Source: Eopsaltria australis
Taxonomy: Eukaryota > Chordata > Aves > Passeriformes > Petroicidae
Reading direction: 5' to 3'
NCBI GenBank assembly: GCA_034509425.1
Contig: JAVTVJ010000967.1
Coordinates: forward strand, 62,001-126,000
DNA length: 64,000 bases
Shown: one piece after another, positions 1 through 9,606 of the stretch
Layout: each line of letters begins with the position of its first letter
How positions within the stretch are numbered: position 1 is the stretch's first letter
The notes under the pieces: generated by a model
What the model was told of the DNA's origin: nothing
Database searches by the model: none
The model's input: only the letters and a program-made list of their open reading frames with translations
Position numbers and translations under genes: made by a program

Positions 1-101
1 TTTATTCCCTTACTGTAGATTTCCCACCACTCTTGGGAGTCTCGCTGTAGTTTTCCCAGGGATTCCTCTAGATGGAGTACTTCAATTGTTAACTTTCTGC
101 T

Positions 102-314
102 TCAGCACAATTTACAAATTCCCCTAGGTGGAATTCCCTTAAGGCAATGAGTCCACCACTTTTTCCGGCACACTTTACAAATATAACAAACAAATGGGTA
201 ACAATTACAGTCAGGGTCAACACATTTCACTCTATAATCTGCGTTACTTAAATAACTTTGGTGAATGAAATGAATATGTTTATCTGCTACTGCTACTGTG
301 ACATTTGAGTCCAT
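102..314 (-). other. Cysteine-rich ORF of unknown origin near the 3' side of element G
   Basis: This 70-residue open frame contains nine cysteines, with a dense block spaced CX4CXCX4CX2CX2CX7CX9CX2C in its second half. It lies downstream of the truncated reverse transcriptase of element G, on the same strand. I do not recognise the family. It could be a remnant of an env surface subunit, an accessory frame, or chance. No signal peptide or membrane helix is visible. The Met is not in a convincing context, and the frame may simply be a surviving part of a longer broken gene. Confidence 0.25.
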
Positions 315-471
315 CCAGATTCTGTAGCAAGGTGAATTTTAAGGATCCAGGATCACCAACTACTTTCCACGGAGAGTCGGATATTGGTCCTTTGACTCTG
401 CTGGCATGAGTCCACCTAAGCTGTTGTTTTCGATGTGTTTCGGGGTCTTCCCATTCAAAAGCAAAATAATC

Positions 472-1272
472 TCAGCATTCTTTCTTTAAAGAACATGCCC
501 AAAATGCGTCCTTGAGATCAATTACACTATACCATTGATCTCTAGGGTTTAATTGACGCAGTAAGGTATAGGGATTAGCAACTACGGGGAATCTAGATGC
601 AGTTCTCTTGTTTATTTCCCTTAGATCGTGCACTAGTCGGTAACTCCCATCAGGTTTCTTTACAGGTAGAGTGGGGGTGTTAAATGGTGACATACAGGGC
701 TCTAATAATCTTCTTTTAATTAATTTATCTACCTCAGGTTTCAGTCCCCATTTCCCTTCCTGTGATAAAGGGTATTGTTTAATCTGCACAGGCACATCAG
801 GATCTCTGAGAGTTACCTCAAAGGGTTCAATATCTAATCTCCCTACCGTATCTGGGGAATACCAAACTTCCAGGTTAATCTTTTCCTCGTCTTTCACAGT
901 AAGTGCGCACAGTTTCACTTTTACTTCATCTTTTTCTTCCTTAAGGTTAATGTTCAATTCTACCATTAAATCCTGTCCTAATAGATTGTATTCCGCCTTG
1001 GGTACTAATAGCAATGATCCAATTCCAAATCTGGATTGTGTCTCAAACTGTACATTTTTAATCACGGGGACACCGAAGGGCTCTCCCTTTGCTCCAATCA
1101 CTTGTATCTTTTCTGAGGATATTTTGCATCCTTGAGGTAGTTTTTGAACAGTTGATCTTTCTGCTCCGGAATCCACGAGAAACTCTATTTCTTGTTGCTG
1201 AGGACCAACTTTTATTTTTATCAAGGGCTCTGTTGTTTTTAACGTCCCCAGCAAAGACAGCCCCTGACACTC
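472..1272 (-). pseudogene. pol: pol fragment of element G: retroviral protease and N-terminal reverse transcriptase
   Basis: The frame opens directly after the gag TAG (1275-1273) and stays in the same frame, the gammaretroviral arrangement in which pol is made by stop-codon readthrough. Near its start is an aspartic protease active site (LVDSGAERS, about residues 32-40 counted from codon 1272). The reverse transcriptase fingers follow (VKKPDGSYRLVHDLREINK), then the first catalytic block (YSVIDLKDAFWA) with its Asp intact. The frame stops shortly after that block. The continuation below 472 shows a short matching stretch in another frame and then unrelated sequence, so the palm, RNase H and integrase are missing or off the window. 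No functional product is expected. Confidence 0.85.
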
Positions 1273-1557
1273 CTAATCTTCTTTAAACATCTTCTCATCT
1301 TGTATTCTCTTCCTGCACTCTCTTTTTGTATGTCCCAATTTGTGGCAATAAAAACATTCCACAAGCCTTCTCTGCCCTTTTCTTACTCGTTCTGCATTAG
1401 TGCTGCCAGATTTCCTGTTTCCTGTGAAGGGCCTCTCTCTCTGACGATCCCCCTGAGAGTATCTTAGTCCTTCTCTTACAGCAGTCACCAGAATTTGTGT
1501 GTTTTTCCTTTGAGCTTCCTCCTCTCTCCTTACATATATTTTCTGGGCTTCCCTCAA
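1273..1557 (-). pseudogene. gag: gag nucleocapsid segment of element G with one CCHC zinc knuckle
   Basis: The frame contains a single classical zinc knuckle, CFYCHKLGHTKREC (CX2CX4HX4C), set in a basic Arg-rich context, as expected of a gammaretroviral nucleocapsid. It ends Asp-TAG, and the TAG is followed by G in the frame of the protease, which supports a readthrough gag-pol junction. The capsid immediately upstream is in a different frame (ORF 1397-2107), so a frameshift lies between about 1500 and 1557. The gene is broken at that point. Confidence 0.85.
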
Positions 1558-2107
1558 TAATTCTCTTTAACTCTTTTTCTTGCCAATCTTCAATTTTTTC
1601 TAGTTTCTTCCTAATATCATTCCAAGATTTAGCTACAAATTGGGTCTTCAGGACTATCTGCCCAAGGGGGGGGTTGAGATCTAAGCCTGAATATAGTTGC
1701 AGGCTCTTTCGGAGCTGCTCCAGCCAGTCTGTGGGGGCTTCATCTTGTCTCTGGCAGTCATTCAGGGCTTTGCTGATGTTCTGACTCCGGGGAACGGATT
1801 CCCAAATTCCCTGAACAATCATGTTTCTTAGATCTGACATATGGTCTCTATCTCTTTCATCCTGATTATTCCAATTAGGCTGCTGTGCTGGCCATTTAGT
1901 ATCTGCGGCTGGCCCCTGGGCATGTTGTTGTTCCCAGAGCCTCATCCCAGTCCGTCTAATCATTTCTCTCTCTTCCCTAGTAAATAATATGCTCAGGATC
2001 GATGTTAATTCATCCCAAGTGTAAATGTTGGGTCCCAAAAATTGGTCTAATCGCACCCAGTCCTCAAATGAGCTGAAAACTGGCCAAAATAAATTATCTG
2101 CCCTAAT
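1397..2107 (-). pseudogene. gag: gag capsid segment of element G
   Basis: The translation has the features of a gammaretroviral p30 capsid: a Trp- and Asp-rich N-terminal stretch (ADNLFWPVF), then a C-terminal domain with the sequence DWLEQLRKSLQLYSGL where the major homology region is expected, and a Glu/Lys/Arg-rich charged tail. It is joined to the matrix start (2103-2294) only after a frame change near 2100, and most of the matrix and linker is missing, so an internal deletion is likely. A second frame change separates it from the nucleocapsid. The overlap with the nucleocapsid coordinates reflects this frame change. Confidence 0.8.
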
Positions 2108-2294
2108 TTGCTTTCCTCTTCATACTTCTACACAATAGTGTATAATTTATTCTTTTGTCCTTCCCTTTCCTAAAAGGTAAGTCATCCCAGTTTGCAATCA
2201 TCAGTCCGAGCAGACTATCTGGGGATATCCTAGGGAGTTCTTTCTGGGGCTCCCCCCCCACGGGTACAGACGGCTTTCCTTTCGTCTTTCCCAT
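2103..2294 (-). pseudogene. gag: gag matrix N-terminus of element G (myristoylation-type start)
   Basis: The frame starts MGKTKGKPS, with Gly at position 2 as in retroviral matrix proteins that are N-myristoylated. It follows the primer site by about 370 bases of leader, a normal distance. Only about 60 residues remain before the frame ends and capsid-like sequence begins in another frame. The start is chosen because it is the first MG after the leader. Confidence 0.65.
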
Positions 2295-2663
2295 CTTCCA
2301 GAGTGCCTTCTTTCACACACACACTCTCCGCCCCTCGATCGTGGCCCTGTCCCTCGCGGGAGAAGGGAACCGCACTACTAGAGGATCCACACTCACTTTG
2401 CCCAAAAGCGGCGTCTCACTCAGACACACTCTGGGATACCCAACCCCAACCGAACGGGTAACCGGCCTATACTTACGTACTCTCTGTAGAGTCTTCGTTC
2501 GGTTCTTCGTGCACAAAGTTTAAGGGGTCACCGGTGTTCCTCTGCTTGCGTATCAATTTGGAGGGTCGTTGATCCAGTTGAGGGTAGCGGGATATCCCAC
2601 ACTAGGGCTGTCAGAAGACGGGGCGCCTCCCCAATGTGGGAGCTCCGCACTATCCTGGCTTGA

Positions 2664-2681
2664 ATCCGAGTCACGGCACCA
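2664..2681 (-). promoter_or_regulatory. Primer binding site of element G, matching tRNA-His
   Basis: The minus strand reads TGGTGCCGTGACTCGGAT, which is complementary to the 3' end of vertebrate tRNA-His including CCA. It lies four bases inside the LTR end at 2686. A tRNA-His primer is the hallmark of HERV-H-like class I elements. Confidence 0.85.
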
Positions 2682-2685
2682 AAAT

Positions 2686-3207
2686 TGTTATAAATTACTT
2701 GGAGAAAATCCAGAAGCCAATTTAGTGAATTTAATAAAGACAAGTTTTATTAAGTATAAAAATTTGGCAAGCGATAGCAAGCAAAGCAGCGCTGGGCGGC
2801 TGGGGAGTCTTCGCTCCACCAACGGCGCACGCTGGGGGAAGCTTTCAGCGTCCATTTTATTTGCTACAGTTTCCGGTGTGTTTCTTGGAGGGTTCCATCA
2901 CCGGGAAGTACTCTGCGCCTGCGCAGGCTGTGGCCGAGGGGTCTTTTGCTGTCTGCTCTTCTTCTTTGAGTGTCCTTTTTGGAACTTTCATGTATAACAG
3001 TCTTTACATATCCATATTAGGTGATAACCACACAAGTGCTTTCCAGGAATTTGTGGCCTGGACAATAAAGCTTCCTGGACCTCTGCTCTCAGGGATATCC
3101 GTCTCAAAAATGGTTAAAATTAAATAACAGGGCATGTCTGCTTATCTCAAGGATATCCATCTCAAAAACAGTTAAATTTGAGAAACAAAGTATGTCTGTT
3201 TCTCACA
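2686..3207 (-). repeat. 5' LTR of element G (522 bp)
   Basis: On the minus strand the LTR begins TGTGAGAAACAG and ends TTATAACA, four bases before the tRNA-His primer site. An AATAAA polyadenylation signal is near 2745. The upstream part holds two imperfect 58-bp direct repeats (3092-3149 and 3150-3207) that look like duplicated U3 enhancer units. I could not identify a convincing TATA box inside the LTR. Confidence 0.75.
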
Positions 3208-3427
3208 GTTAATGCAGCAGATTTAAAGCAGAAGTTACGGAAGACGGGTTTGCAGGGGAAGCCAGAGGGGCAGGGGGGAATCCGGGTTTATATGCTCTGA
3301 GGGGGAATGGGTGGGGGGTGGTGAGGTTTGAGGCAGGGAAACTGGTAAAACAGGTTTGGTGTGGCATAGCCAGAGCTGCATTATTAGCATCACAAAGTGC
3401 CGCAGGGGGTATTGGAATGCGTGATAA

Positions 3428-3463
<36 letters not shown>

Positions 3464-3935
3464 GACCGCAGAGAAATAGGAGTAAAGCCATGGGGCCGGC
3501 AGTGTGTCGGGTGTGGCTACACTGCCAGCTCCGTTCTGCGGGGGGAGAACACGTGAAGGGGAAGGTGGGGGGAGGGGGGGGGGGAGGTTTTTAACTGTGG
3601 TGATCCCGATATTTCCGAAATACTACAGGTTTTTTTTCTGCTAATTTTACAATAACATGAAATAAGGGGATAAAATGAGAAACAGAAAAGTCACCAGAAG
3701 CCTGAAGAGAGTAGATCTTTTCCCCAACGAGATCCCAAAAGAAGTTAGAAAGGATAGAGTCCCCGTTAATAGCCGAGAAATGCTTAGAAATCCAAATAAT
3801 AAGGGACTTCAGTTTCCCCTTAGAAAGATTACCCTTAGAAAAGTTAAAATTACTAGCAAGAAGGATTTCTAGATCTTGGGAATAAAGGTCTCTCTCAGAT
3901 GGAGTAAGACTAGGTTTTCCTAGCTTGTGTCCCAT
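3208..3935 (-). pseudogene. gag: gag of element K1: betaretroviral matrix and proline-rich linker
   Basis: The frame begins MGHKLGKPSLTPSERDLY, a Gly-2 matrix start. About 110 residues of helical betaretrovirus-type matrix follow, with the aromatic and charged pattern of this domain (for example FFWDLVGEKIY). Past about 3600 the reading turns strongly proline-rich, as betaretroviral gag linkers do. Two poly-C runs (poly-G on the plus strand, including 44 G at 3428-3471) sit in this linker and shift the frame. The sequence is cut at 3207 by the LTR of element G. The gene cannot be functional. Confidence 0.7.
3428..3471. repeat. Homopolymer of 44 G
   Basis: An uninterrupted run of 44 G on the plus strand lies inside the proline-rich linker of K1 gag, where the coding strand is poly-C. 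A second G-rich stretch lies at about 3564-3587. Such runs are unstable and error-prone in sequencing, so the exact length is uncertain. Confidence 0.95.
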
Positions 3936-4278
3936 TCTTATAGTCTCACTGCCTCCCCAGCAGAAAGAAAGAGGAAAAAAAGGCAAAAATGGACCTGAAA
4001 ATATAGGAACTTGCAGAAAAACCCCAATCGTAACTCACAATTCTTACTTGAGCTGCGGGGCCGGTCCATAGGGTCAAATTAAGTTTTGCTGGGAAGGTGG
4101 TCTGCCTGGAAGTCGATCCTCAGTGATTTTCTTGTCCAAGATGGTGGGTGAGGGTCTTGACTGATCTCTTTGGGTAGCGTCTACTAGAACACAGACGTGT
4201 CTCCTCAGAGAAGTGACGTCTAGATGGCGGCTTATGTCCTGCAACAGGAGTCGCTCTCTCCAAAGACTTGCAGAGTCC

Positions 4279-4296
4279 AGGCTGTTCAGTGCACCA
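4279..4296 (-). promoter_or_regulatory. Degenerate primer binding site of element K1 (tRNA-Lys-like)
   Basis: Two bases after the LTR end, the minus strand reads TGGTGCACTGAACAGCCT. It resembles the primer site of the better preserved K2 element in this window (TGGCGCACCGAACAGAGA), which itself resembles a tRNA-Lys3 site with one inserted base. Confidence 0.5.
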
Positions 4297-4298
4297 CT

Positions 4299-4736
4299 TG
4301 TCGCTTTCGGGGTACGGGGGGTGACCCAGTGTGTTGCAGTCTTCCTGGAGGAAGCGTCCTGTCAGAGAACGGCTTCTCCAAGGGCCTTGGCAATCCCCTA
4401 AGCAACGGGTTATTTCAGCAAGTGTAGCAGCTTCTCTGCTACAAGTGATATCAGCTCCTGTGATTCATCTCTTTGTGAAATTGCCCGAGGCAGACTCAGG
4501 GACAGAGAGATGAGGGAGCCATATGGCAGTTCCACAAGGTAGCTTTATTGTCCAGAAGCTCCTGGGAAGGGGAAGCCAGGGACGACAGCTGCTCCCTGCC
4601 TAAATGCTGGGACAAGGGTCTTTTAATGGGGAAGGCAGGGGGTGGGGTAAGAACCAGTTAGCCAAGTGGGTACAAAGTATTACCATAGAGAAGCAAGGCA
4701 TGCTGGGGGTGGTTCACCTGGTCACCACCACCGACA
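4299..4736 (-). repeat. 5' LTR of element K1 (438 bp)
   Basis: The termini are inverted repeats, TGTCG at the low end and CGACA at the high end. AATAAA on the minus strand lies near 4540. It is followed on the minus strand by the primer site and gag leader. The outer flank beyond 4736 is plus-strand ERVL pol, so K1 landed in or beside an ERVL element. Confidence 0.8.
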
Positions 4737-6923
4737 GGTAGGTTTCTTATCTCTGAGTCGTCTTGCCCTCAGGCTTTCTCCGAGGGAGTGCAGAGGGCTC
4801 TTGAGCCAAGAGCTCACAGCCCACCAAAGTACTCTATCTCTATACTGACTTCTGGATGGTGGCTAATGCCCTATGGAGGTGGCTGCAGCAACGAAAGAAG
4901 GCCAATTGGCAACGCAGGAGTAAACCCATCCGGGCTACTGCATTGTGGCAGGACATTGGTGCACAGGTAGAAAACATGACTGAAGATACATCATGTAGAT
5001 GCTCACATGCCTAAAAGTCATGCCACTGATGCCTAAAGATCTTTAGCTTTTTTATATATTTGTTTCTTTGTAGATTTTAATATACATCTGTACAGTTTCT
5101 AACACTTTCTCACACTTTAGAACAGTAGTTACCCTTTCTCGCATGTTATGCCTTATTCTTAAAACTCTGTTTAGTCTTATTTTCAAGGAAAAGAATTTCT
5201 AACAGGGACATCCTGTTTTGCAGCAGCACCTGGGCCAAAATAATAAGATACTTTGTAGACATAACAGGACATAGGGCTAAGAACCCTTGGAGGGGCTCCA
5301 ATGGGGCAGATCCAAGGGTGCGTTACCAGGGCAACTGTTCTCCTGTTGGATGTACTTGCTAGATATACTAATTAGTTAAACTTATAAAAATTGTGGAAAT
5401 TTGATGCCACACGTGCATAGGTATAATCTATGCACCTGAAAGCTTTCATTAAAAGACTGCTCTTTATGTTATCAATTTTAATATTGTTTGGAAAGTTTTT
5501 CTTCCAATTTTAGGCAACACCACTGAAGAACATCAGAACAATGAACAGGTAGATAAGGCTGCCAGGATTGGAATAGCTCAGGTAGACTTAGACTGGGAGC
5601 AGAAGGGTAAGCTATTTATACCCAGATTGGCCTATAAAACATCAGGAAATCTATGAAGGGATGCCATTTACAGATGGGCTCATGATTGAGGGGTGGACAT
5701 GACCATAAAGGCCATCACACAGGTCACTCATGGCAGCCAAACGTCCTGCCATTAAGTGAGCCACACAAGTAAAATCTCGGAATAGAAGGTGGTGGCTGGG
5801 TTTCTGATATGGTGAGGCCTGGTAAATTGACTACATTGGGCCACTGCAAAAAACATGCCAAGGCAAGAGCTACATACTCATCATGGTGGAGGCAACGACT
5901 GGCTGGCTGGAAACATACCCAGTAAACCATGCCACTGCTCGAAACACCGTCTTAGGCCTTGAGAGGCACATTTTGTGGCAACATGGTACCACAGAGAGAA
6001 TTGAATTGGACAATGTGACTCATTTCCAAAATAACCTTATAAACTCTTTGGCAAGGAAACATGGCACTGAGTGGATATATCGCATCCCTTGTCACCCGCA
6101 AACCACTGGAAAGATTGGGAGGTATAATGAACTGCTAGAGATTTTGTTAAGAGCATTAGGTAATGGGGCATGGAAGCATTGGGATGCAAATTTAGCAGAA
6201 GCCACTTGGCTGGTTAACACTAGGGAATCTGCTAACTGCCCTGGTCCTGTCCAAACACAAATGCTGCATACTATGGGAGGAGATAAGGTCCCCATAGTAC
6301 ACATGGGGAAGTGGCTGGGGAAGTCAGCGTGGATTTCTTCTCCCATGGGAAAAGACAAAACCATTCCGGGGATTATCTTTGCTCAAGGACCTGGGTGTAT
6401 TTGGTGGGTAATGCGGAAGGATGGGGAGACCTGATTTGTGCCTCGAGGAGATTTAACTTTAGGGGAAAAATAATCTGTGTGTAAGTTGTATGTTGCAGGA
6501 AGTAAAGTAGCAGGAATGACATGAACTGATGGAGAATGAATTTTGTGAGGAGCAAGGAGAGTGCCACGATGAGCTGAGCCGGGCTGGTGTGGGTGCCCAA
6601 TGATCAAGTGTACTGCTTCTCCTGTCCTGACCACTCATCCTGATGGAATGGACCCCAAGTCATGGCCTGTTTTTGAATATCTAGAGAGGTGGAGGAAGCC
6701 CATGAAATGGGAAAATAATATCTATCTGTGAAAGGATGGGGGATAGTAGTTAATGAAAATGTATGTTGGGTATAAAGATGGTTTAAGGATGCAGTTTAAG
6801 TTGTATGTGTTGGTAGGAAGGGACTTCAGTAATGAGAAATAAATACAATGGAATAGTAAGAAGATATATAAATCATGTGAGATTTGAGTATGATACAAAT
6901 GGTATGGAATAAGGGGTGGAGAT
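4737..6923 (+). pseudogene. pol: ERVL copy A: pol (RNase H and integrase) and 3' internal region
   Basis: From about 4795 a broken frame reads the end of ERVL RNase H (YTDSWMVANAL at about 4837-4870) with the Trp-rich region that follows. After removal of the solo LTR at 5027-5519, the integrase N-terminal zinc region continues (EEHQNN...DLDW...YRWAHD), with many stops. The integrase core and C-terminal region are open at 5883-6434. In that frame the position expected for the catalytic Glu (GKIERY-type context) reads Gly. The 3' internal sequence ends in a purine-rich tract just before the LTR at 6924. The copy is decayed. Confidence 0.8.
5027..5519 (+). repeat. Solo LTR, class I type, 4-bp target duplication CCAC
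   Basis: The 493-bp segment starts TGATGCCTAAAG and ends TTTTAGGCAACA, near-perfect inverted termini. It is flanked by CCAC on both sides (5023-5026 and 5520-5523). Removing it rejoins ERVL copy A. ATTAAA near 5451 and a TTATAAAA stretch near 5383 suggest plus orientation. A 4-bp duplication fits gammaretrovirus-type integrases. Confidence 0.8.
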
Positions 6924-7511
6924 TGTATTGGGTCTGGTGAGATGGAGTTCATTTTCCCATAGCAGCCCTCTCAGTGCTGTGCTTTGCATTGGTAGCCAGA
7001 AAGGTGTTGAGAACACACCAGTGTTTTGGCTATTGCTGAGCAGTGCTGGCACAGCATCAGTGATGTCTCTCAACATTCCCCTCTCATCAAGGAGCTGGGA
7101 GTAGGCAAGATCCTGGGAAGGGGACACAACCAGGCCAGCTGACCCAAATTAATCAAAGGGATATTCCATACCATATGATGTCAGCTCAGATATAAAAGCT
7201 AAGGGAGAGAGGAGGAATGGGGGGCATTAATTATTCTACAATGCTTGCCTTCTGGAGCAACCACTATGCATGCTGAAGCCCTGCTTCCTGGGAAGTGTCT
7301 GAACTCCACTTGCTGATGGGAAGTAGACATTAACTTTTCCCTTTGCTTATGTACACATAAATTTCTGCTTGTTTTTTTCCTTTGCTTTAGTAAACTGCCT
7401 TATCTCAACCTCCTAGTTGTTTTCCATCTTATTCTCTCTCCCCTGTCCCACTGGGGAGTGATAAAGTGGCTTGGTGAGCACCTGGCACTTAGCCAAGGTC
7501 AAACCAATACG
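6924..7511 (+). repeat. ERVL-type LTR after copy A
   Basis: It starts TGTATTGGGTCTGG directly after a purine-rich tract (AATAAGGGGTGGA), the expected polypurine position. It contains a TATA-like ATATAAAAG near 7192 and the U5 signature of avian ERVL LTRs (a TATCTCAACC-type motif, then a Pro-box-like pyrimidine run). The normal CCACGACA-type end has decayed to ACCAATAC, after which copy B starts in mid RNase H. Confidence 0.75.
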
Positions 7512-9013
7512 TCCTGTGGAAGCGGCTGCAGCAATGGAAGCAGAATAACTGGAAGCACAGGGGTAAACCCATCTGGGCTGCTGCATTGTGGCAAGATATT
7601 GCTGTCTAGGAGGAGAACCTGGTTGTGAAGCTACATCACATAGATGCTCATGTACTCAAGAGCTGGGACACTGAAGAACATCAGAACAACCAGCAGGTGA
7701 ATCAGGCTGCTACAATTGAAGTGGCTCAGTTAGATCTGGACTGGCAACACAAGGGTAAATTATTTCTAGCTCGGTGGGCCCATGACACCTTGGGATATCA
7801 AGGGAGAGATGCAACATATAGATGGGCTCGTGATCGAGGAGTGGACTTGGCCATGGACACTATCACACAGGCTATCCATGAATGTGAAACATGCTCCGCA
7901 ATTAAGCAGGTCAAGTGGTTAAGACCCCTGTGGTATGGAGAACAATGGCTAAAATATAAATATGGGGAGACCTGGCAGATTGTATCACACTCCCACAAAG
8001 CCATGACAGCAAGTGCCACGTGCTTACAATGGTGGAAGCAACCACTGTGTGGCTATAAACAAATCCCATGCCCCATGGCACCTCCCAGAATACTATCCTG
8101 GGCCTTCAAAAGCAAGTCTTGTGGCGACATGGTACTCCAGAAAGAATTGACTCAGACAACAGAACTCATTTCTGAAACAAGCTCATAGACCCTTGGGCCA
8201 AAGAACATGGCATTGAGTGGGTGTATCACATTCTCTATCATGCACCAGCCTCTGGAAAGAATTGAATGATGCAATGGACTGTTAAAGACTACACCTAGAT
8301 AAATGTGTGGTGGGACCTTCAAACACAGGGATACACATTTAGCAAAAGTTACCCGGTTAGTCAACATCAGGGGATCTTCCAATTGGGCTGGTTCTGCCCA
8401 ATCAAAACTTGTATGTATTGTAGAAGGGGATAAAGTTCCCATAGTGCTCATAAAAAATAGTCAAAATTATTCCATGCTCAACCAAAGGAAAACCTATCCA
8501 TTGGACTGTTTTTTCTCAGGGACCTGGGTGCACTTGGTAGGTAATGTGAGAGGATGGGGAAGTCCGATGTGTGCCTTAAGGGAATTTAATCTTGTGTTAG
8601 AACAAGGAATTACATTGTGTGATATTAATTGCTATATTACACTGTATATAATCACTTCTGTGGTGGCTATATGCAATTTCAAGGGTACTGCAGTAAAAAT
8701 CACTCAGATTAATGAAAAATTAACTTTGATTAAACCAGACAAGCACAGCAATGATAGAATCAGAACTGGCTTCAGCGTGCAACCAACACCACATACCCTC
8801 TTTCACACTTGAAAGACTGTCATAATGGATGGAGCTCAAGGTCATGGGCTAAATGGACTCAACAGACTTTTATAGGGATGGTTCATAGACTAAGGGAATG
8901 ATACCTGTGTGTATATATCAAAAGACAGGAAAGGTGATGGTGGTTAACTGGGATGTGTTCAAAAGTGTCATATCTGGATATGGTGTAAATAGTATGGAAT
9001 AAGGGGCAGATAC
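7512..9013 (+). pseudogene. pol: ERVL copy B: truncated pol (end of RNase H and integrase) and 3' internal region
   Basis: The segment begins inside the RNase H C-terminus (LQQWKQNNW) with no start. Open stretches at 7625-8188 and 8303-8600 cover the integrase zinc-binding region (HDTLGYQGRDATYRWARDRG, then HECETC) and parts of the core and C-terminus. The copy is cut up by frameshifts and stops. It closely parallels copy A and copy C (53609-54490). A purine-rich tract (GGAATAAGGGGCAGA) precedes the LTR at 9014. Confidence 0.8.
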
Positions 9014-9606
9014 TGTCCTGATTTTGGCTGGGATAGAGTTCAATTTCTTCCTAGTAGCTGGTACAGTCCTGGATTTTGGATTCAGTGTGAGAATAATGTT
9101 GATAGCACGTGGATGTTTTAGTTGTTGCTAAGTAGTGCTTACCCTGAGTCAAGGACTTTGCAGTGTCTCATGCTCTGCCAGTGAGGAGCTGCACAAGAAC
9201 CTGGGAGGGACCATGGACAGGACAGATGACCTGAACTGGCCAAAGGGATATTACATACCATAGAGCATCATGGTCAGTATATAAACTGCAAAGAGTTGGC
9301 CATGAGGTGCCAATCACTCCTCGTGGACTGGTTGGGGATCAGTCAGTGGGTGGTGAGCAATTGTATTGTACATCACTTGTTTTTCTTGGCTTTTAGTTCT
9401 CTCTCTTTTTTAAATCTCTCTTTTCATTATTATTATTATTATTAACATCATCATCAACTTGATTTCCCTTATTAAAGTGCTCTTATCTAAACACACAGGT
9501 TTTAGATTTTTCCAGTTGTCCTTCCCATCCCACCAAGGGCTGGGGGCCAGGCAGGAAGTGAGTGGCTGCATGGTAGGTAGTTGACAGCTGGGTTTAAACC
9601 ACAACA
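9014..9606 (+). repeat. ERVL-type LTR after copy B (593 bp)
   Basis: It starts TGTCCTGATTTTGG after the polypurine tract and ends GGGTTTAAACCACAACA. A TATATAAAC TATA box is near 9278. A small ATT/ATC microsatellite sits at 9425-9455. It has the U5 architecture of the LTRs at 6924 and 60770. Confidence 0.8.

Larger units (their letters stand above)
1..3207 (-). mobile_element. Gammaretrovirus-like ERV (element G), partial, runs off the left edge
   Basis: Read on the minus strand, the order is LTR (3207-2686), tRNA-His primer site, a matrix start, capsid, zinc-knuckle nucleocapsid, an in-frame TAG, then protease and the start of reverse transcriptase. This is the class I (gammaretroviral) order. 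The body carries frameshifts and deletions, and pol is lost after the first catalytic block of reverse transcriptase. The LTR lies inside the proline-rich gag of another ERV (K1), so G is the younger of the two. Its other end and its target-site duplication lie outside the window. Confidence 0.85.
3208..4736 (-). mobile_element. Betaretrovirus-like ERV (element K1), 5' part only
   Basis: On the minus strand this element has an LTR (4736-4299), two bases, a degenerate tRNA-Lys-like primer site (4296-4279), a leader of about 340 bases, and a gag starting at 3935. It is interrupted at 3207 by the LTR of element G. The rest of K1 would lie beyond G, outside the window. Confidence 0.8.

Noticed and set aside
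3280..3300. TATATAAA-like box at about 3290 as promoter of the element G LTR
   Set aside because: It lies outside the LTR boundary at 3207, in the gag linker of K1, and would give an R region of about 500 bases.
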